A model generated the notes under the pieces. That model searched no databases, was not told the origin of the DNA, and saw only the letters and a list, made by a program, of their open reading frames with translations. Positions 18,859-41,108 of a stretch of DNA of 64,000 nucleotides are shown here, one piece after another. This DNA comes from Hyperoplus lanceolatus. Its lineage: Eukaryota; Chordata; Actinopteri; Uranoscopiformes; Ammodytidae. Position numbers and translations under genes: made by a program. How positions within the stretch are numbered: position 1 is the stretch's first letter; each line of letters starts with the position of its first letter. The stretch is taken from contig CM049395.1 in NCBI GenBank assembly GCA_026929865.2, positions 14,607,001 to 14,671,000 of the forward strand, read 5' to 3'.

Positions 18859-20160
18859 CTGAATAAAAAGGCAAAATGCAACAGTGTGAATACAAGACAT
18901 GTGTGAAACTACATTTCTAACTATAGCTCTGCCATCTCCCAGGAGTAGTGTGGGAAAATACATTATGCTACTTTTCCGAGAAGATAATCAGAAATAGTTT
19001 GATATCTATTCTAGATAAACAGTAGGCTACATCAGGTATGTTTCTGTATTTAATGTCTGAAACTGAAATGTCTGAGTTGTCTTTAATGAAAATGGACAGT
19101 AGAAACCTCTATACCCTGGAAAAGGTCAACTTTGTTTTGGAAAATTCGAGGGAAAAGATATTGCAGTGGGAATTTTTGCAGGCTTGTGAACAGTTGCTTG
19201 GAAAACTGGCCACGATGTGGAAAAAATTATGTCGACTGATAAGCCTTTCGCATTATTTTCCTTTTCTTTTCATGTCAGATCTGCTCCAAAACACACGAAA
19301 AAAAAAGATGGAACTTACGTTAAGACGAACATACGTCTTAACATTCTAGATTTGTAAGCTTCTGTAAAGTATAGCTAAATATAGCTAAAATATTCTGGGA
19401 AAATCATTTCCTCAAGCGGTGAAATTCTGGACGAGATCAACTGACATGGTCTAAATCTGAGGTGCTTCTGTCATCTTACACATCAGATGATTCCTGCCGG
19501 GTCAAAGCTTGTGTTTACTTTGAGCACGAGCGGCAAGAACTCCTTTGTATGAGAGTCCAAAGTAGAAAATACAACTTTATTGCTCTCCTTTTTGAGGTTG
19601 CTTTGCACATTGTGTGAATTAAACCTGCATGGGAGGGAAGGAAAGCAAAGTCGGTGTAGTAGGCCTATTGCCGAGATGATAACTTATACTCAGAATGTAA
19701 TATTTTAATTTGTACAGGATAAATAAAAATAAGGTATTTATGAGTGTCCGTTGGCTTGTGCACAAAATAATGTTTCATTAATTGAACAGCCGATGTTGCT
19801 ACACTGCAAGCAGGGGGAACATTGTGTATTGAGGACAAGGTGAATATTAATAAGCTTTTATGATACACGGTCTTTGAATGAGTGCACGACTTACTTAAAG
19901 CCGCCATTATTTGTACTGCAGCCACACTGGGGACTAATACATTGTTCTCAAACTGATCACTCTTTTTCAATGTTAGACCATGCAACTTTTAAATATTTCC
20001 GCTTAAAGCCTGTTCTGTAGTTCCACTGGACTCTCAAGTAACAAGACTAAAATAATATTCTTCCAGTACTCACATTTCCACGCTACACTGAAAGACTTCT
20101 TGCTGTAACTACCCCTTCTATTCATACTGGCAGTGAAAAGATCCCTCTACTGCTGGGAGT

Positions 20161-20206
<46 letters not shown>

Positions 20207-20442
20207 CGAGCGAGAGAGAGACCATCACATTTTTAAAGTTGATATAGTGAACCCGTTTGCAACCATCTGCTATTTTACACATATCCAGCAGTTACGGAGC
20301 AACATTACCAATCATTTGGATGTAAGTCCAGTTTTTACACAATCAGTTGCTGGTCTTTACCAGCCTTCTGAGGGAAATTGCTGGTTATTTTCGCTCCTAA
20401 ATGCTCCACTATTTTCATCTGCTAGTCACTCACTTTGTGTGG

Positions 20443-20496
<54 letters not shown>

Positions 20497-22889
20497 GTGT
20501 GTGTGTGTGCATGCGTGTGTATGTGTGCTTTAGGGTTTTCCAAAGATGGAGATGCACTCTTAATGGAATGCATGCGGAGAAAGTTTCACTTTCAAGGTGA
20601 GCATAAGGTCACAGTGTATTTTCCAAGATTGTCAAATGAAAACAGCATCCCCCTTGAATACTAGGTTTGTAAAGTTGATGTCATAAACTGCAGGGAGCTT
20701 GAATGTCATACAAAATGATACACTGATAGGATGTCAATGGTCAGGAGACTGTGTTACTTTGGCAGTGGTTAAAGCTTTCAGAGGCCAGGTCTCTGAGGGC
20801 TGCTGTCTATTTTTAAAGGCACTTTGTGTTCTAACTTTAGTATCCAGCATCGTGCAGCACGTCTCTGGTCTGAATATGGACACACATTCTGACACTGAGG
20901 ATCCCATAATGAACAACCTCAAGTTTGTGGGAGATAGATAACCACTGGAGACACTTGCACCTTTGTCTCCACACTCACTCCTTCATTCTGAACAGGCCTA
21001 TAAGTAGATCCTCTGGTCTTTTCAGAATGTTCAATATTGAGTTTGTAATTGTCCTTCCGGGAAAGAGAATAGCATTAATGACCTTGAATTAGCAGGCAAT
21101 GTGCTGTGAGCCATACTGTCAGTCGATGCACGGTTTGTGAGTTGAGTTGCTTAGTCCTGGTGTTCCTGGATTGTATTTTTAACCCTGACAGGCCCGGGAC
21201 CCTGGGCGAGACCTGAGAAGGTGAGGGAAGAGCAGAAGCTGGGAGTAGGAAGTGAGGTTAGTAGGTGCAAGACTGAGGAGAGCTAAACGCCTTGGTATCT
21301 CCTATATCAATCAAAACCAATTGCAAGAGTGAACGCAAAGAGGAAGCTGCAGAAAGCCTTATGTGACTAGCTAGGCAGGGTAGAGAGACATGCGTCAGCA
21401 GACGTGAAGTGATTTCAACTGAAAGTAATGAATGACATTATGACTTTGACCTACATTTGGTCTTTAGGCACTCCCCCCTCGCTTGGCACAAATCCGGTGC
21501 CTATTAGCTTTGATCGAGTTCAGTATTCCAGCAGGGTTTAATCACCATAGGTGAGGCTAGTATATTGTTACCAAGCGAGCTGATAAACAACACATCGGTG
21601 GCCTGATTCCCCCCCAGGCAGGAAGTAGCAGCGGTGAAAATAAAACCCAAGCCCAGCTGTAGCTGATTATGGAGAGACAAACCATGCTCCAACCTTTGCA
21701 CCAACACTTCTCCCTTCCTGTATTTTTGGTACAGAGGATTCAACTTGACACCACAAGATTGTGCCAACTTCAAATGAAAGGGTTTATCCACTGCAGGAAA
21801 CCCAGACGTTAGAAGCATATAGAAGAATGTACTGAAGCTTTGACTTCCCATTCTATGCTACTTTATACTTATATTAAGATTTTACATACAAAACACAAGA
21901 TCAGCCCATTAATACATGATAGATTATAATAGTCTGAACTTAAATTGGCCCCAAATCTACCAGCAACATTAGTGCTGCTTACATGTTAATGCATCAATCC
22001 TAACCAATAAATAAAATACAGATGGGGGGTATCTACATAAATGCTTTTACTGTAATACTGAAGTATGTTTTGCTGGTTTTACTAGTTAACATTTTGAATG
22101 CAGGACTATTTTACTGTAACATTTTTATAGCTTGGAATTATAGCCAAAGAAAGACTATTTTCCTCCTTTGTGGCTCACAGTCAAACATATATTCATTAAG
22201 AAATATAGAATGCACCACTTCTGACTGCTATATCACATTGTATTGATAGTTAAGGGTTACACAGTAAAGAGGCTATTTTCTAAGTAAGACAAAAATATTT
22301 CCTTTCGAGGTAACTCCCAATTATCCTGTGTGACTGATGCCTATGACTGACACCATGATCATTGCCACACAATCTGTCGTCATCATCTTGTTCTGTCTCT
22401 CATGTAAAAGTTTCATAGACATGAGGACATGTGTTCAGTAAAGGTGCCTATGAAGGGATGTGAAATGACTCTAGTGCAGTCCTACAGGTTTTACTGACAG
22501 TGAAATGACTGAGTCACTGTTGCAGAACAGGCAAAAATGTTGCCTAACCTCATTGGTTTCTCTGCAGTGTCCTTTACCAAAAGGCAGGTGGGAAACTGTG
22601 TACCCAAAGTGAACAGCTCTGATATATGGTGGTCTGAGCCAGAGAGCCACATTTAGCTGATGATTCAAAGCTTGTGTCCCCAGAGCTCGCAGTGTAATTT
22701 AGTCTGCCCACTTAAACATTAAAAGTGGAGTCTAGAGGTGGCAGCACTGTAGTCAGCACTTCTTCACCAACAAGGCTCTCTTGGCTGTGTGCAGTAGTCA
22801 CAAGAAAAAAAATCATTCAAATTAGTGTGAGAGGTAACGGAATCCTATCTGACCAAAATACTAAACTAAACAAATAAAGACAGACACAG
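15354..22889. other. Intergenic region between the USP50-like gene and mapk6
   Basis: No ORF here looks like a real gene. The longer open frames at 16383-16688 (-) and 19038-19349 (+) lack family motifs and splice support. It holds microsatellites: (GT)n 15546-15567, a C-run 18142-18160, (CA)n 18791-18855, (TG)n/(AG)n 20166-20219 and (TG)n 20443-20530. The 5' UTR of the USP50-like gene probably starts here. Confidence 0.6.
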
Positions 22890-24241
22890 GCCAAACTCTT
22901 TGCCAGTAATTTTATTTTGAGATATTTTGTAGAACAGGGGATGATAACAAAAAAATAAAATTGTCCACAAGTGTTCTACATGCTACACCTTAACCTAATT
23001 CATCATGCTTGCCTGGAAAAAGTACATAGAAATTTAACAAAAAACGTACAATTAAAACTGACGTACATTATACTCACCATTGACTTTACTTTGTAATGTA
23101 CTTTCCTCTTGCCTCCATGCACGCAATTTTTTTTATACATTACATTTAGATAAAAAATTAAGACTTGTAGGCGCTTCTTTAAAACATAAAGTAGTTTCTT
23201 TTTTCACTAAAGACAGAACGCACCTATAAATAAAAAAACAAAATCATCAGAAAAGAATGATATTCGTTTGGACAATATTGTTGGAAAATGGAAAGCCTCA
23301 ACTCCTTTCTTATAAAACAACAGATTAATTTTTGCATCCTACCATTAAACAAAAGGAACAGTTACACGCCCATATAGTGCCGAAATGAAAATGGAAGTCT
23401 GTCCAACTCCTCGGTCTTCAATAATCACATTGAAATAACACATTTTGATAAAATAAATATCGCACATCTGCTAGAAATAAATAATGATGATTACTGAAAC
23501 ACCTCACTATGTTAACTGCTTAAGTGAGACAGATTTCATCTACGCGACCACTTCATTTCATGGTACGAGGATGGTCATGTGTGTAAAGCACTAGTGCGGC
23601 TTCGAGTGTCTCTCGCGGCTGTTACCTTGAGGTAGATAACACATTTACATTAACGCCTACGATAATGGTTGCTGCTGGCATCATGTGTCAGATTTACAGT
23701 ATGAAAGGGCTATTAAGGAAGCTTTCATAGGGGGAAAAAAAAAGTCATAAACGGAAATTGTTTATATATGTAAAAAAAAAAAAAAAAAAAAAAAAAAAGA
23801 CATCCCATCCCCTTTTTTCTGTTGGATCCCATCCCAGGAAAAAGTGTTTGAAAGCACTTTACAGCAATGTTAGCGTCTACTATCCTTCCTTATGCCAAGC
23901 CCAAATCTCCTCCTCCTGCCTTCCCATCCATCTCTTCAAGCCAATTCCCCCTCTGCTTTGTCCGTCTACAGTACTTTAAGTGTGCGAGTGACATGCCAGT
24001 TTAGCAATAAGGGCGTAGACATTAACCCATGAAGGCCCGGTGATCAAGGCTCAAGAGTGATGACCAATACTCTATAAATATAATAAATCACCCTTCTCAA
24101 CTCTTAAAAAAAAAGATAAAAACACAAGAAACCATAATAAAAAAGTATGAAATGATTCAAGTACAATAATATACCATATTGGAAAAAAAAAAACACTAAA
24201 CTGCCAAGATTTTGCACTGTCGGGGGAGGATAAAGATTTAT
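22890..24241 (-). other. Probable mapk6 3' UTR
   Basis: AT-rich, ORF-free DNA directly after the mapk6 stop. On the minus strand an AATAAA occurs at about 22913, so the transcript could end near 22890. It contains an A-run (T on the message strand) of about 27 at 23772-23798. A second AATAAA overlaps the stop region near 24235 but is too close to be the main signal. The 3' end is inferred, not proven. The sequence TTAACCCATGAAGGCCC at about 24023 resembles one end of a TTAA-type transposon, but no partner end was seen. Confidence 0.4.
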
Positions 24242-32546
<8,305 letters not shown>

Positions 32547-33973
32547 TTACACCAAGTGTAAGTTACCTCTCTGACGTTTGGTCTCTGGCCTGTTTCAGGT
32601 CCAAAAACTGCTTTAGAAGCTGAGCAAACTGACCCCTATACAGGCGACTACCAACTCCCCCCTGGTCTAGCCAGTCAGATGTGTGGCACTAAAGTGTAGT
32701 AAAACTTTCCTTCCATTTTGAATGCTAAATTCCCCCTCAAATCCTAGATGCTTGTTATCTTTAACAGAACAGTTTTAGTAGACTAGTGTTTAAAGATTGC
32801 AATGGAATGGGCTGGAATGGGGCCAATTAAAACAATGTTAAACTATAAAAGCATGTAGTTGCATCCTTAACAGTGCAGATACATTCAGTGTATGACTGGT
32901 CCTGAGCAGCTTCATATGAATGTTTTTTTCTTCTTCCTTTTTTAAATTTTATATACAATTTAAATATCTAGTCATCTGTGTGTCAAGGCACCTGATTTAT
33001 AAAATTGAAATGAGTGTGGCCTTTGAGTCTTCAGAGTAAATTTCCCCCCTCAATGATCAGGTGGCTCAAGCTCGCCACAGTCGCAATCAAAACTATCCTC
33101 CATTTTACTTGGGTATAACCTGAAAGACAAGAGAAAATAGAACAAAAAAAGGAAAGGGTAAGAAACAAAATAGATAACAGTGTCAGATAGAAATGGAAAG
33201 TCAATTATTTAACAAAATAACATTTTCCCAATTATATCACACCGTTCCGCGAACATTGAGTCATTTGTACCTCAACCTAATCATGGTAAAACACATGTGG
33301 GGGTTTCACAAACGCATCAGACAAACAAGAAACCGGGTTAGCTACTTCACCGGGTTGAGTAAACGTGGTGTGTCAATGATGGAAACTGAATCCTCCCCCG
33401 CCCGGTTTAGGCGAATACTAGTCCGGTTTCTGGGTATCGTTGCAATTGAGAGATACTAAGTTAACCCTCTGTGGGAGGATAGACATATATTCCTTACATT
33501 AAAAAGACAAACTAAGCATTTTTGTTCCGAGTTTAACATGTTCACACGGTCTATATTTGGCCTACAATCGGGTCTGAGACATACTGGCGGAAAGAAAAAA
33601 AAACCCAGAATAGAAGCTTAACGGCTGCTGACAAGCTAGAGACCTCCATCATTTTGGTTTTAATTCATCACATAAACCGTGGCCACTCGGTAACACACAT
33701 ACACCATAATATACTAGGAAGACACATACATATAACAGAAGACAGTAGGATACATATCAAAGATAAAGTTGGGAGCAAAACCCGCCGACAGCGCGAACAA
33801 AGGACTCGTTGTTGGCGGAGGCTCCTGACTACGTGGTAGCTACAGCGTTCCTTGCGTTAAGCAGAGAGCACAAAGCCGACGTTCGTTAAACCGCTAAAAA
33901 ACATCGATATTCTACAGTGACATGACACCAATGTACCTAAGTGACATAAAGCGACACATGGGAAATTACTTAC

Positions 33974-34110
33974 AGTCCGTATTCGTCGCATTGGTTAGGT
34001 TGTAAGATTAATCAAACCTAGAAGAGGTTTGACTGCGCTCCGCTATACAGCTCTGCGGCTCTGTTGCAATCGCCATTGAGGCTGAGGCAGAGCGGTGCAG
34101 TGAGGTCACT
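33974..34110 (-). promoter_or_regulatory. Probable mapk6 5' non-coding exon and promoter edge
   Basis: A strong minus-strand donor (GGACT|GTAAGT) at 33973/33974 follows CG-richer DNA, in the right place and orientation for a 5' UTR exon 1.5 kb before the mapk6 ATG exon. No TATA box was seen. The exact transcription start cannot be read and 34110 is only an estimate. Confidence 0.4.
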
Positions 34111-34329
34111 AGGCTGCCTTCAAGGACTGTCGGAAATATCCTTCTACTTAGGGTTTTCCTCCTCTACTAAGGTAAGAGCCCTTCACAGTGATATGATAAA
34201 GTGCTACTTATATGGACTTTTATCGGCACACTATTAAAAATATTCTGATGCTACTCAGTGGTTCATTGGGTTCAGTCGTGCTAATGTAGATGTATTTTAC
34301 CTTGTCCAAATGTGGTTGATAACCCAGCA

Positions 34330-34695
34330 TTCAAGATTCAAGATTTTTATTAAATGTCCCACGAGGGCAAATTTGTTCACACCAGGAGAAGTGGTTTAAC
34401 CCACATGACAAAACAAAACAACAATGAACACAAAACACTGTGGAGACAAAGTGCTGAAAAGATAAAGTGCCAGGATATAAAAAATGTAAAATACAAATTA
34501 AAAAATTAAAACATTAAAATAAATAAAAATAAAAGTCATCACAACACAAATAAAATAAATTATCTGCTGCTGGCCGCATTGAATGCCTGGATGGCTGCGG
34601 GGACAAAAGAATACCCGTATCTATTCCTGCTGATCCTTGGTACACAGAAACGTTTGCCAGATGGCAACAGCCTGAACTCATTTAGGTCGACTGCT
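34330..34695 (-). mobile_element. LINE fragment: C-terminal end of ORF2 plus 3' end
   Basis: On the minus strand, 34690-34570 reads FRLLPSGKRFCVPRISRNRY followed by GYSFVPAAIQAFNAAS, which is the usual C-terminus of fish L2/CR1/Rex1-type ORF2 proteins. The tail toward 34330 ends in TCTTGAA repeats. Only the 3' piece is present (5'-truncated, as is normal for LINEs). Confidence 0.65.
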
Positions 34696-34699
34696 GTAG

Positions 34700-35999
34700 C
34701 CTATCACCAATTAAAACTCTTATAGGATTTACATTCATTGATATTTACCTTATATGTTTAGCTACTCTCATGATCACAGAAACATTATAGGCTACTCCTT
34801 ATTTTAAGGAGGCACATTGAAATTGATCTTTTCGCATATCCCCCTCAAGTTTTCCACTTCAGAAGTAAGGAGGGGGTCAGAGCGTAGGGTCAGCATTGGT
34901 ACAGCGCCCCTGTATCAGTAGGCTAAAGGGTGAGTGCCTTGCTCAATGACACAATGGTAGAGATTGTGGGCACCGTAATACCGTAATACCAGCCAACACT
35001 AGTTTTACAAATAACTGTAAAATAATTATGTCTCATCTCTCATGTAGGCTAATGCTATTATTAGTTTTTCTTATTTTAAATATTCATAATGAAGTAGGCC
35101 TAATAGAAATTTACCATAATACAATGATACAGTAGGCTTTATTAATTGCATTGTTGCTCTTTTCAATAAATGATGGCTAAAATAGTATAGCCTATTTATT
35201 TAATGTAAATGTCTATATTTTTTTCTCTTTTTATTACATAGTGAATCTCCGAGCTGTACATGAAAGCATCAGGAGTCATTCAAAACATGTTTATAGTTGG
35301 AGGTCACGTGACAGCGGTAGATTCAAAATCCAATTTTACAGGTGAATGGACGAAATGATACCAGCGCCAGATGCCAGTGAAACGTGCAACAATGCCAATA
35401 TAATCTATGTGGGGGCTGTACCTTCAAAACAAAGTCATGTAACAGCTGCAAAAAAAAAAAAAAAAAAAATCAGCAGCATAATGGACCTAATTTTTATAAA
35501 AACCTAGTAATAGTAAAATCGTGACAATTAAGCTTGAACGCTTGAATTATAGTTGCTGTCTTTCAAAATATCAACAAAATGAAGTATGATAAGGAATCGA
35601 AAAAGAACATGCTGTAGGCCCTATCTCATTTTATTGCCAATTCTGGAAGATTTGGAAAAACTCCAAAAACAGGAGAGTGGTGCATCTGCATGCCTTTATT
35701 ATCTTACCTGAATTAGAGATCTCAGTCTTCTTTCTATTTGCTGTTTATAAGCCTATATTCAAATTATTTCCATAACAAGTCAAGTGCAATACAAATTGAG
35801 GCTTCTCTTGGCCTGACTGTCTGCTCTTTTTCCTATTTCTCATACATCCGTAATAGTCTAGACTTAGTTGTTTTCTTTTTTCTCGGCAAAATAGGCTGTT
35901 GATTTCCGGAATGACCCACGATTTGTTTCCCCTTATTCTCCTTCTTTGGTATTAATGACGTTCATCACTTGTTTATGCCAGGCAGTGTTGCATTGGTCG
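34700..35999. other. AT-rich non-coding DNA
   Basis: No gene seen. Contains an A-run (35450-35469) and repeated TAGGCCTA-type words near 34750-35180, which may mark degraded elements. Confidence 0.4.
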
Positions 36000-36540
36000 T
36001 GGTGTCAGTGACAACAATCGCTCACTGCGGCTGGCTTTCGTATTAAAGAAAGTCCATCTGGCACCGAGATGCGCGAGGTGTTTCCCTTTTAACGGTCAGT
36101 CCTCACATCCGATCTCCGCGGGGCTTAAGGCGTATTACACATCCCGAGCAAAACAAAGTTCAGGCTTTACAGAGAATGCATTGTTTTCCTCTTTGCAGGT
36201 CCCTTATTTTATTCAGACTGCGGGTCGGTAGCCTATCCTCCTCTCTCACTGACTGTGGATGCTGTGAATGGATGGAGGGACGAGTGGGCGGCCAGGCAGC
36301 AACATCACAGCCGCAGCAGTCTACATCAGCATCCGCAGCCAGACCATGTGGGAACCCATGTGCCCGAGAATGCAGATTCCCCCACACGGGCCGGGATGGG
36401 CTCTGCGATGGAGAGAGAACACGAGCTGCATGCGGACTCAGCGGCATATGCGGCAGACTTGGAGAAGCCCTTCAGTTGTTAAAAATTGTTGAGAGAAAGA
36501 CACGATGTACCTTTTCACAGCCAGGCTAAACAGTTATTTT
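36000..36540 (+). promoter_or_regulatory. GC-richer stretch with short ORFs, possible promoter or first exon
   Basis: Compared with its AT-rich flanks this stretch is rich in G, C and CpG. It has an ATTAAAG just upstream (about 36042), an acceptor-like CTCTTTGCAG at about 36198, and overlapping ORFs of 68-117 codons on the plus strand (for example the frame ending AADLEKPFSC). None resembles a protein family I know and no donor closes the ORF. It could be the promoter or first exon of the gene whose start exon may lie at 40.0 kb. Confidence 0.25.
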
Positions 36541-37586
36541 TAGCTTGTGACGTCGATTTTTTTGTCTCGTGCCTCCATCCCAAACACATTAAGTTACATA
36601 ATAATAATAATAGCCTAACAGAAGCATAGGCCTATCATTTTAAAGAGATACTGGGGAAGAGGGAGCTTTAATTAATAAAGTACAAAGCTTTTCCGTTTGA
36701 TGAGAAATATGCAGTTTATTGTGTTTAAGGAAATCTGAGTTTATTTGTTCAATTAAAGGAAATATGTGAATGAAACTTTCCTTTAAGGTTTCCTCTATTT
36801 TTATGAATTGAAATTTAGTAGCCTAAACCATTCTAAAATGATACTTTATTGGTACAATCTGTGATGCCCCTATATGTTGGAATGTCAGAGATCAAACCAA
36901 TGCAGATTATTTGTCTTTCCTCAAAGGCAGTATAGATGTTTTCTGATGAGACGTTTTTTTTTAACACATGATGTCCTCCTTTTCAGGGATGTACTGCCAC
37001 CAGTTTAAGATTTTCTTTCAATAGGGAATAATATGATTCCCTCCAACTGGCCTCTGGACACCTTTTAGACTGGTCACCAATTGCCATCAGGTAAAGCTAC
37101 ATTACTTATTAAAGATCACATTTGTCGATAAAGTATTGACACTTGCTGGCCCCATGATTGCACTTAGCCTTCTTCTGTAGGCTACATACTTGTTGAGGGA
37201 TAATAAGATAATTCCCTCACATTTTGGTTGTTTTGGAGAAGACAGATTAAAGTTATGTAATTTGTGTTGCAATTGCAAACAGCTTCTGACAATGTGTCCC
37301 CACTCTCCAGGGTCATTACAACTTCTGCTGCTGGCCTCGCTTGTTACAAACAGTTGACACCAAGTCTTAGCCCAACACATTTTTACCATGTAATTCAGTT
37401 GAGATTGCAGTGTCATCTTTTGCTTCCAGTTACTGTGTGTGCTGTATTGATGTGTTGCTCTTTGCTTCAAAACAAACTGTTGCAACCCAGGGGGGTCATA
37501 TTTGTTGAGTATCCCTTGTGTGACAAATGAAGTTACGCACACGCTTTTAACCTACATTAATCTGCAGGCGACAGTGGACAGTGGTA

Positions 37587-37590
<4 letters not shown>

Positions 37591-37638
<48 letters not shown>

Positions 37639-37690
37639 TCTCTCTCTCTCTCTCTCTCACAAACACACATATACACACACACACACCTAC
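37591..37690. repeat. (TC)n then (CA)n compound microsatellite
   Basis: About 68 bp of TC interrupted once by CA, then an ACACAC stretch and three CACCTA units. Confidence 0.9.
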
Positions 37691-37817
37691 ACCTACACCT
37701 ACACAGAGCATGTGAGTGCATGTCTCAATCCTGCATCTTCTAGCTCACTAGAACTCAAGACACATGCACCTGCACTTCCCTAGTTTCACTTGACTTCCTT
37801 GTTACAGTGTTTTGGCT

Positions 37818-38092
37818 TTAAAGGTGTAGTCAAAGATTCTAAAAAGTGCTTGTTGTCAAAATCACTTTTTTTCAAATTCAGTTCATATCTCCTCACAGCC
37901 TATATAGGCTCTGTAAATGGGCACGTTGCTATATGTCGGGCCTCCTTTGTTTGCATAGCAGTTTACAGAGCCTAGGCTGTGTATTAACAACAGCTTTTTT
38001 TCAGCACAAACATGGAAAGGCAGCGGATCGCGATGAGATATTCACTGATTTTGACAAAAGGTTTCTCAAGAATCTTTGACTCCACCTTTTGA
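37818..38092. mobile_element. TTAA-type MITE, 275 bp
   Basis: Left end TTAAAGGTGTAGTCAAAGAT; right end is the reverse complement of GGTGGAGTCAAAGATTCT followed by TTTTGAA, so the right TTAA is diverged to TTGA. Confidence 0.65.
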
Positions 38093-40005
38093 ATGTAGGC
38101 AGAAACAGAACTATCATGTCTAACACACCACATTCATGTCTACTACTTGTTCCTCAGGGAAAGCAAAATCTTCATGCCACTTACCGACACTCTCCTGAGA
38201 TGACTGGAGAACCATTGTAGAGAGGTTAATAGTCCATCCAGGAGAAATGATACTTTGTCCAACAATGCTGGTTTGACTGGAGAGGTTTCAGCAGCACAGT
38301 CCAATATATCTCCCAGTGGGCATCAGGATGTGTTCGCAGAGCTTTGTCGGTGTGTTATCCTACTCCATGTGCCTCTATTTGTGAGGTGGAGCTCCAAGGG
38401 CAGTTAATATAGGCCAGGCCAGAGAGGGGAGGAGACTGCTTTGTATATGGCTTGGCCTGTCACTGTGTCAGAACTGCCACCAGTAAAGTCCACTGCCCCC
38501 ACCAACTTTACTTTCTAACTATTCTCTCCGTCTTTCTTTTCTACTTTTCATTGATTTTTTTTCTCAATATATATCTAGTCTATATTTATTTATGATAATA
38601 ATGATTAAAACAATATTTATGTTTTTGGTGCACTCCAAGCAAAAATAAAATATCTTTTGTGGCCTCTCAGTGTGAGTCAGGTTGCAAATCCAGTTTCTGT
38701 TGATTCGTGATTTTTTTAATCTTTCATCTTAAATAAGAGGATCGCACAGCCCTATGGGTTCTGAATGTTCTGATGAAAAAACGCTCCAAAAATAAAATAA
38801 GAATAAAAATTAGAATGAAATGAAAAATTGCGGATTCTGTCACATTACATCACATGCACACACTCTATTTTTTTGGACGCATATTTTCACAAGTTGAGAG
38901 TTGGAATGTGAAGTTGCTATTCTACAAATGCCAGAGTATATAGTAGTCAGTGCTGAAAAAAAGTGTGATTTTTCCTTCCTTACATTCACAATCTCACAAT
39001 CCGTCTCCTGCTCTGCTGCCTGTGAGGCTGGTCCTTCTGCCAGGACTCCCTTCTCTTTCTTGATCGGCCCTGTCGTTTTGCAGGTTTTGGCATCTCGACA
39101 GACAGGCATGTTTGGATTGCATGGAAAATGTGTGTATCTGTTTGATATTCAAACCAATCTGCTGCAGGGTCTGTGTGTTGTCAACATATCTGAATGGACA
39201 TACAGTATGAGGAAATGAGGGCAAAGATATGGATGTTGATCTTGTTTGCCTTTATTTTGCTTTTCCTCTGACTGACTCCCGTATTATTACTTTAGCCTAA
39301 GAGCTACAGTGGTGACCTGGTATGCCTGCAGTGTAAACTTGTGTGTTTGTTTGGTCTTGCAGCTATGTGGATCTCCTGTTACACTCACAGGATAGCCTGA
39401 CATGGGGAGCAGATTAACACCATTAATTAATTAATCACTGACAGCCTTGAATGGGTACAGTGAGACATCATGACGTAACACCATTTTCAGAGGCAATGTG
39501 GCAATCGTAATGACTGCTCCTGTTGCCTATATGCAAATGTGTGTAGTATCTGTTGTTCCATAGCAGTTTGTCTATGTGGACCTGAAACCAAGGTGCAGAA
39601 GGGATCAAGGGCATACATTCTTTCACCCAGCTGGTAAAAGAGCACATTTGGCCGAGATGACTTATCCATGCACTTTCTGTTCATGTCAAATATCACACAA
39701 CTCAGGCATTTGACGGTGGTGTGAAAGAGGCCTACAAGGCACTGTGTTGGGACACTTGTATCTCCAGTGCGGGGACCAAACATGTTTACATAATGGCATC
39801 CTTAAGGGGGTTGACATACAGTACAGCTACGTAATAATTATTGAATTATGATTAATACTTAATTTCTAAACCTCTGGGGCTCTCACCTGAAGATTGAGGT
39901 AAAAAGTCTCCTCCACATACCCATTAACTCAGAGGGAACTGGATGTCTCTTCTCATTGTGTTCTCTGACAGGGTGTCTCTCTCTCTTCCTGCGTCAGCAC
40001 CCAAG

Positions 40006-40029
40006 ATGTCTAAGCACCGCCGCTCAAAG
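40006..40029 (+). CDS. Possible tiny start exon encoding MSKHRRSK
   Basis: ATG in a fair context (CCAAGATGT) opens eight codons (MSKHRRSK) that end at a donor, AAAG|GTAATG. A pyrimidine-rich stretch with acceptors (CTCTGACAG at 39963-39971 or CTGCGTCAG near 39998) precedes it. This looks like a first coding exon with splice-in 5' UTR. No continuing exon was recognised downstream in the window, so it may be the start of a long-intron gene leaving to the right, or chance. I do not recognise the protein. Confidence 0.3.
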
Positions 40030-41059
40030 GTAATGCGAGATTAGTGTAAAGAAACAAGTACATGCCATAGATAGTAAATAATACACAGACACAGACACAG
40101 ACAAACACGCACACACCTGCATCAAAGTTATGTCAGAACAGCTGGGATCTCATCCAGCTGTTAGAATGATTTACTTCAAGAGTAGAGTGTTAGTGGGACA
40201 TGACAGTGATATTACGTTATGCACAGTACCACCATAAGTGTCCTGAAAATAGTGTTCTTTATGCCTCTGCTCCGACGCTAGCCAAAGGCCTGCACTTTGT
40301 TTTCAGGTTGTCCGCCCGTCTGTCTGTATGTACAGTTTGTACATCACTTTGACCTCAAATCCTGTGAGCACAATATTATACGCATGCATTGATGGATTTT
40401 TTAGCAAATTTAGCACAAACTTGCACTTGGACTTGAAGGTGAACTGATTCGATTTTGGAGGTAAAAGGTTACCTTACATATTAAAAGTAGCTATGACCTT
40501 GTAGCAACTAGATTGTAGCTCCTAAGGAGCTTTGCCCTCTTTAAAACATTGCCTACCACCACTACTTTTAATGGTCACCAATTGTGTATCTCACATAGGC
40601 ATTTTACCAGCAAGTGCTAGTTCTAATTACTCGTACAGTTGGATGATCTTCTTTCAGATTTGAGATGAGAACAGCAAACTGCAGTGGATTGTCCACAGTG
40701 TTAACAGGCGCCTCAGCTGAGAGTTTAACTTCACAGAACATGTTAGATCAGCAACAGGTCTTCTTCCATGCACTCATTACTTTTCAAGTCATTATCAAAT
40801 GTTGCTGAAAGTGAGGATACTGTACATAAAGCCCATTCACATGGCCAAAAAGTATAGGCCAGAATCGTATTCCTTTGCATTTAGGAATCCGACCAATCAC
40901 CATGCATGATTTGCTTTATGAGGGCCTTTCTTCGTGTGGAGAGCATCCTAAGGGGCCTGTTTACGCTAACGATTTAGTAACGATTAAGTATCGATTTGGT
41001 TTTGATTTAGTATCAATACGATTTACAATTACTGTAAGACTACAGGGCACTGTTTGTTG

Positions 41060-41108
<49 letters not shown>

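Noticed and set aside
19038-19349. 103-codon plus-strand ORF
   Set aside because: Mixed-composition frame in AT-rich DNA without promoter, splice or family signals.
24020-24070. Full TTAA element at TTAACCCATGAAGGCCC
   Set aside because: Only one possible end found; no inverted partner ending in TTAA nearby.
36160-36529. Overlapping ORFs up to 117 codons near 36.2 kb as a confirmed gene
   Set aside because: Open on both strands because of GC content; no family match and no closing donor. Kept only as a possible promoter or first exon.
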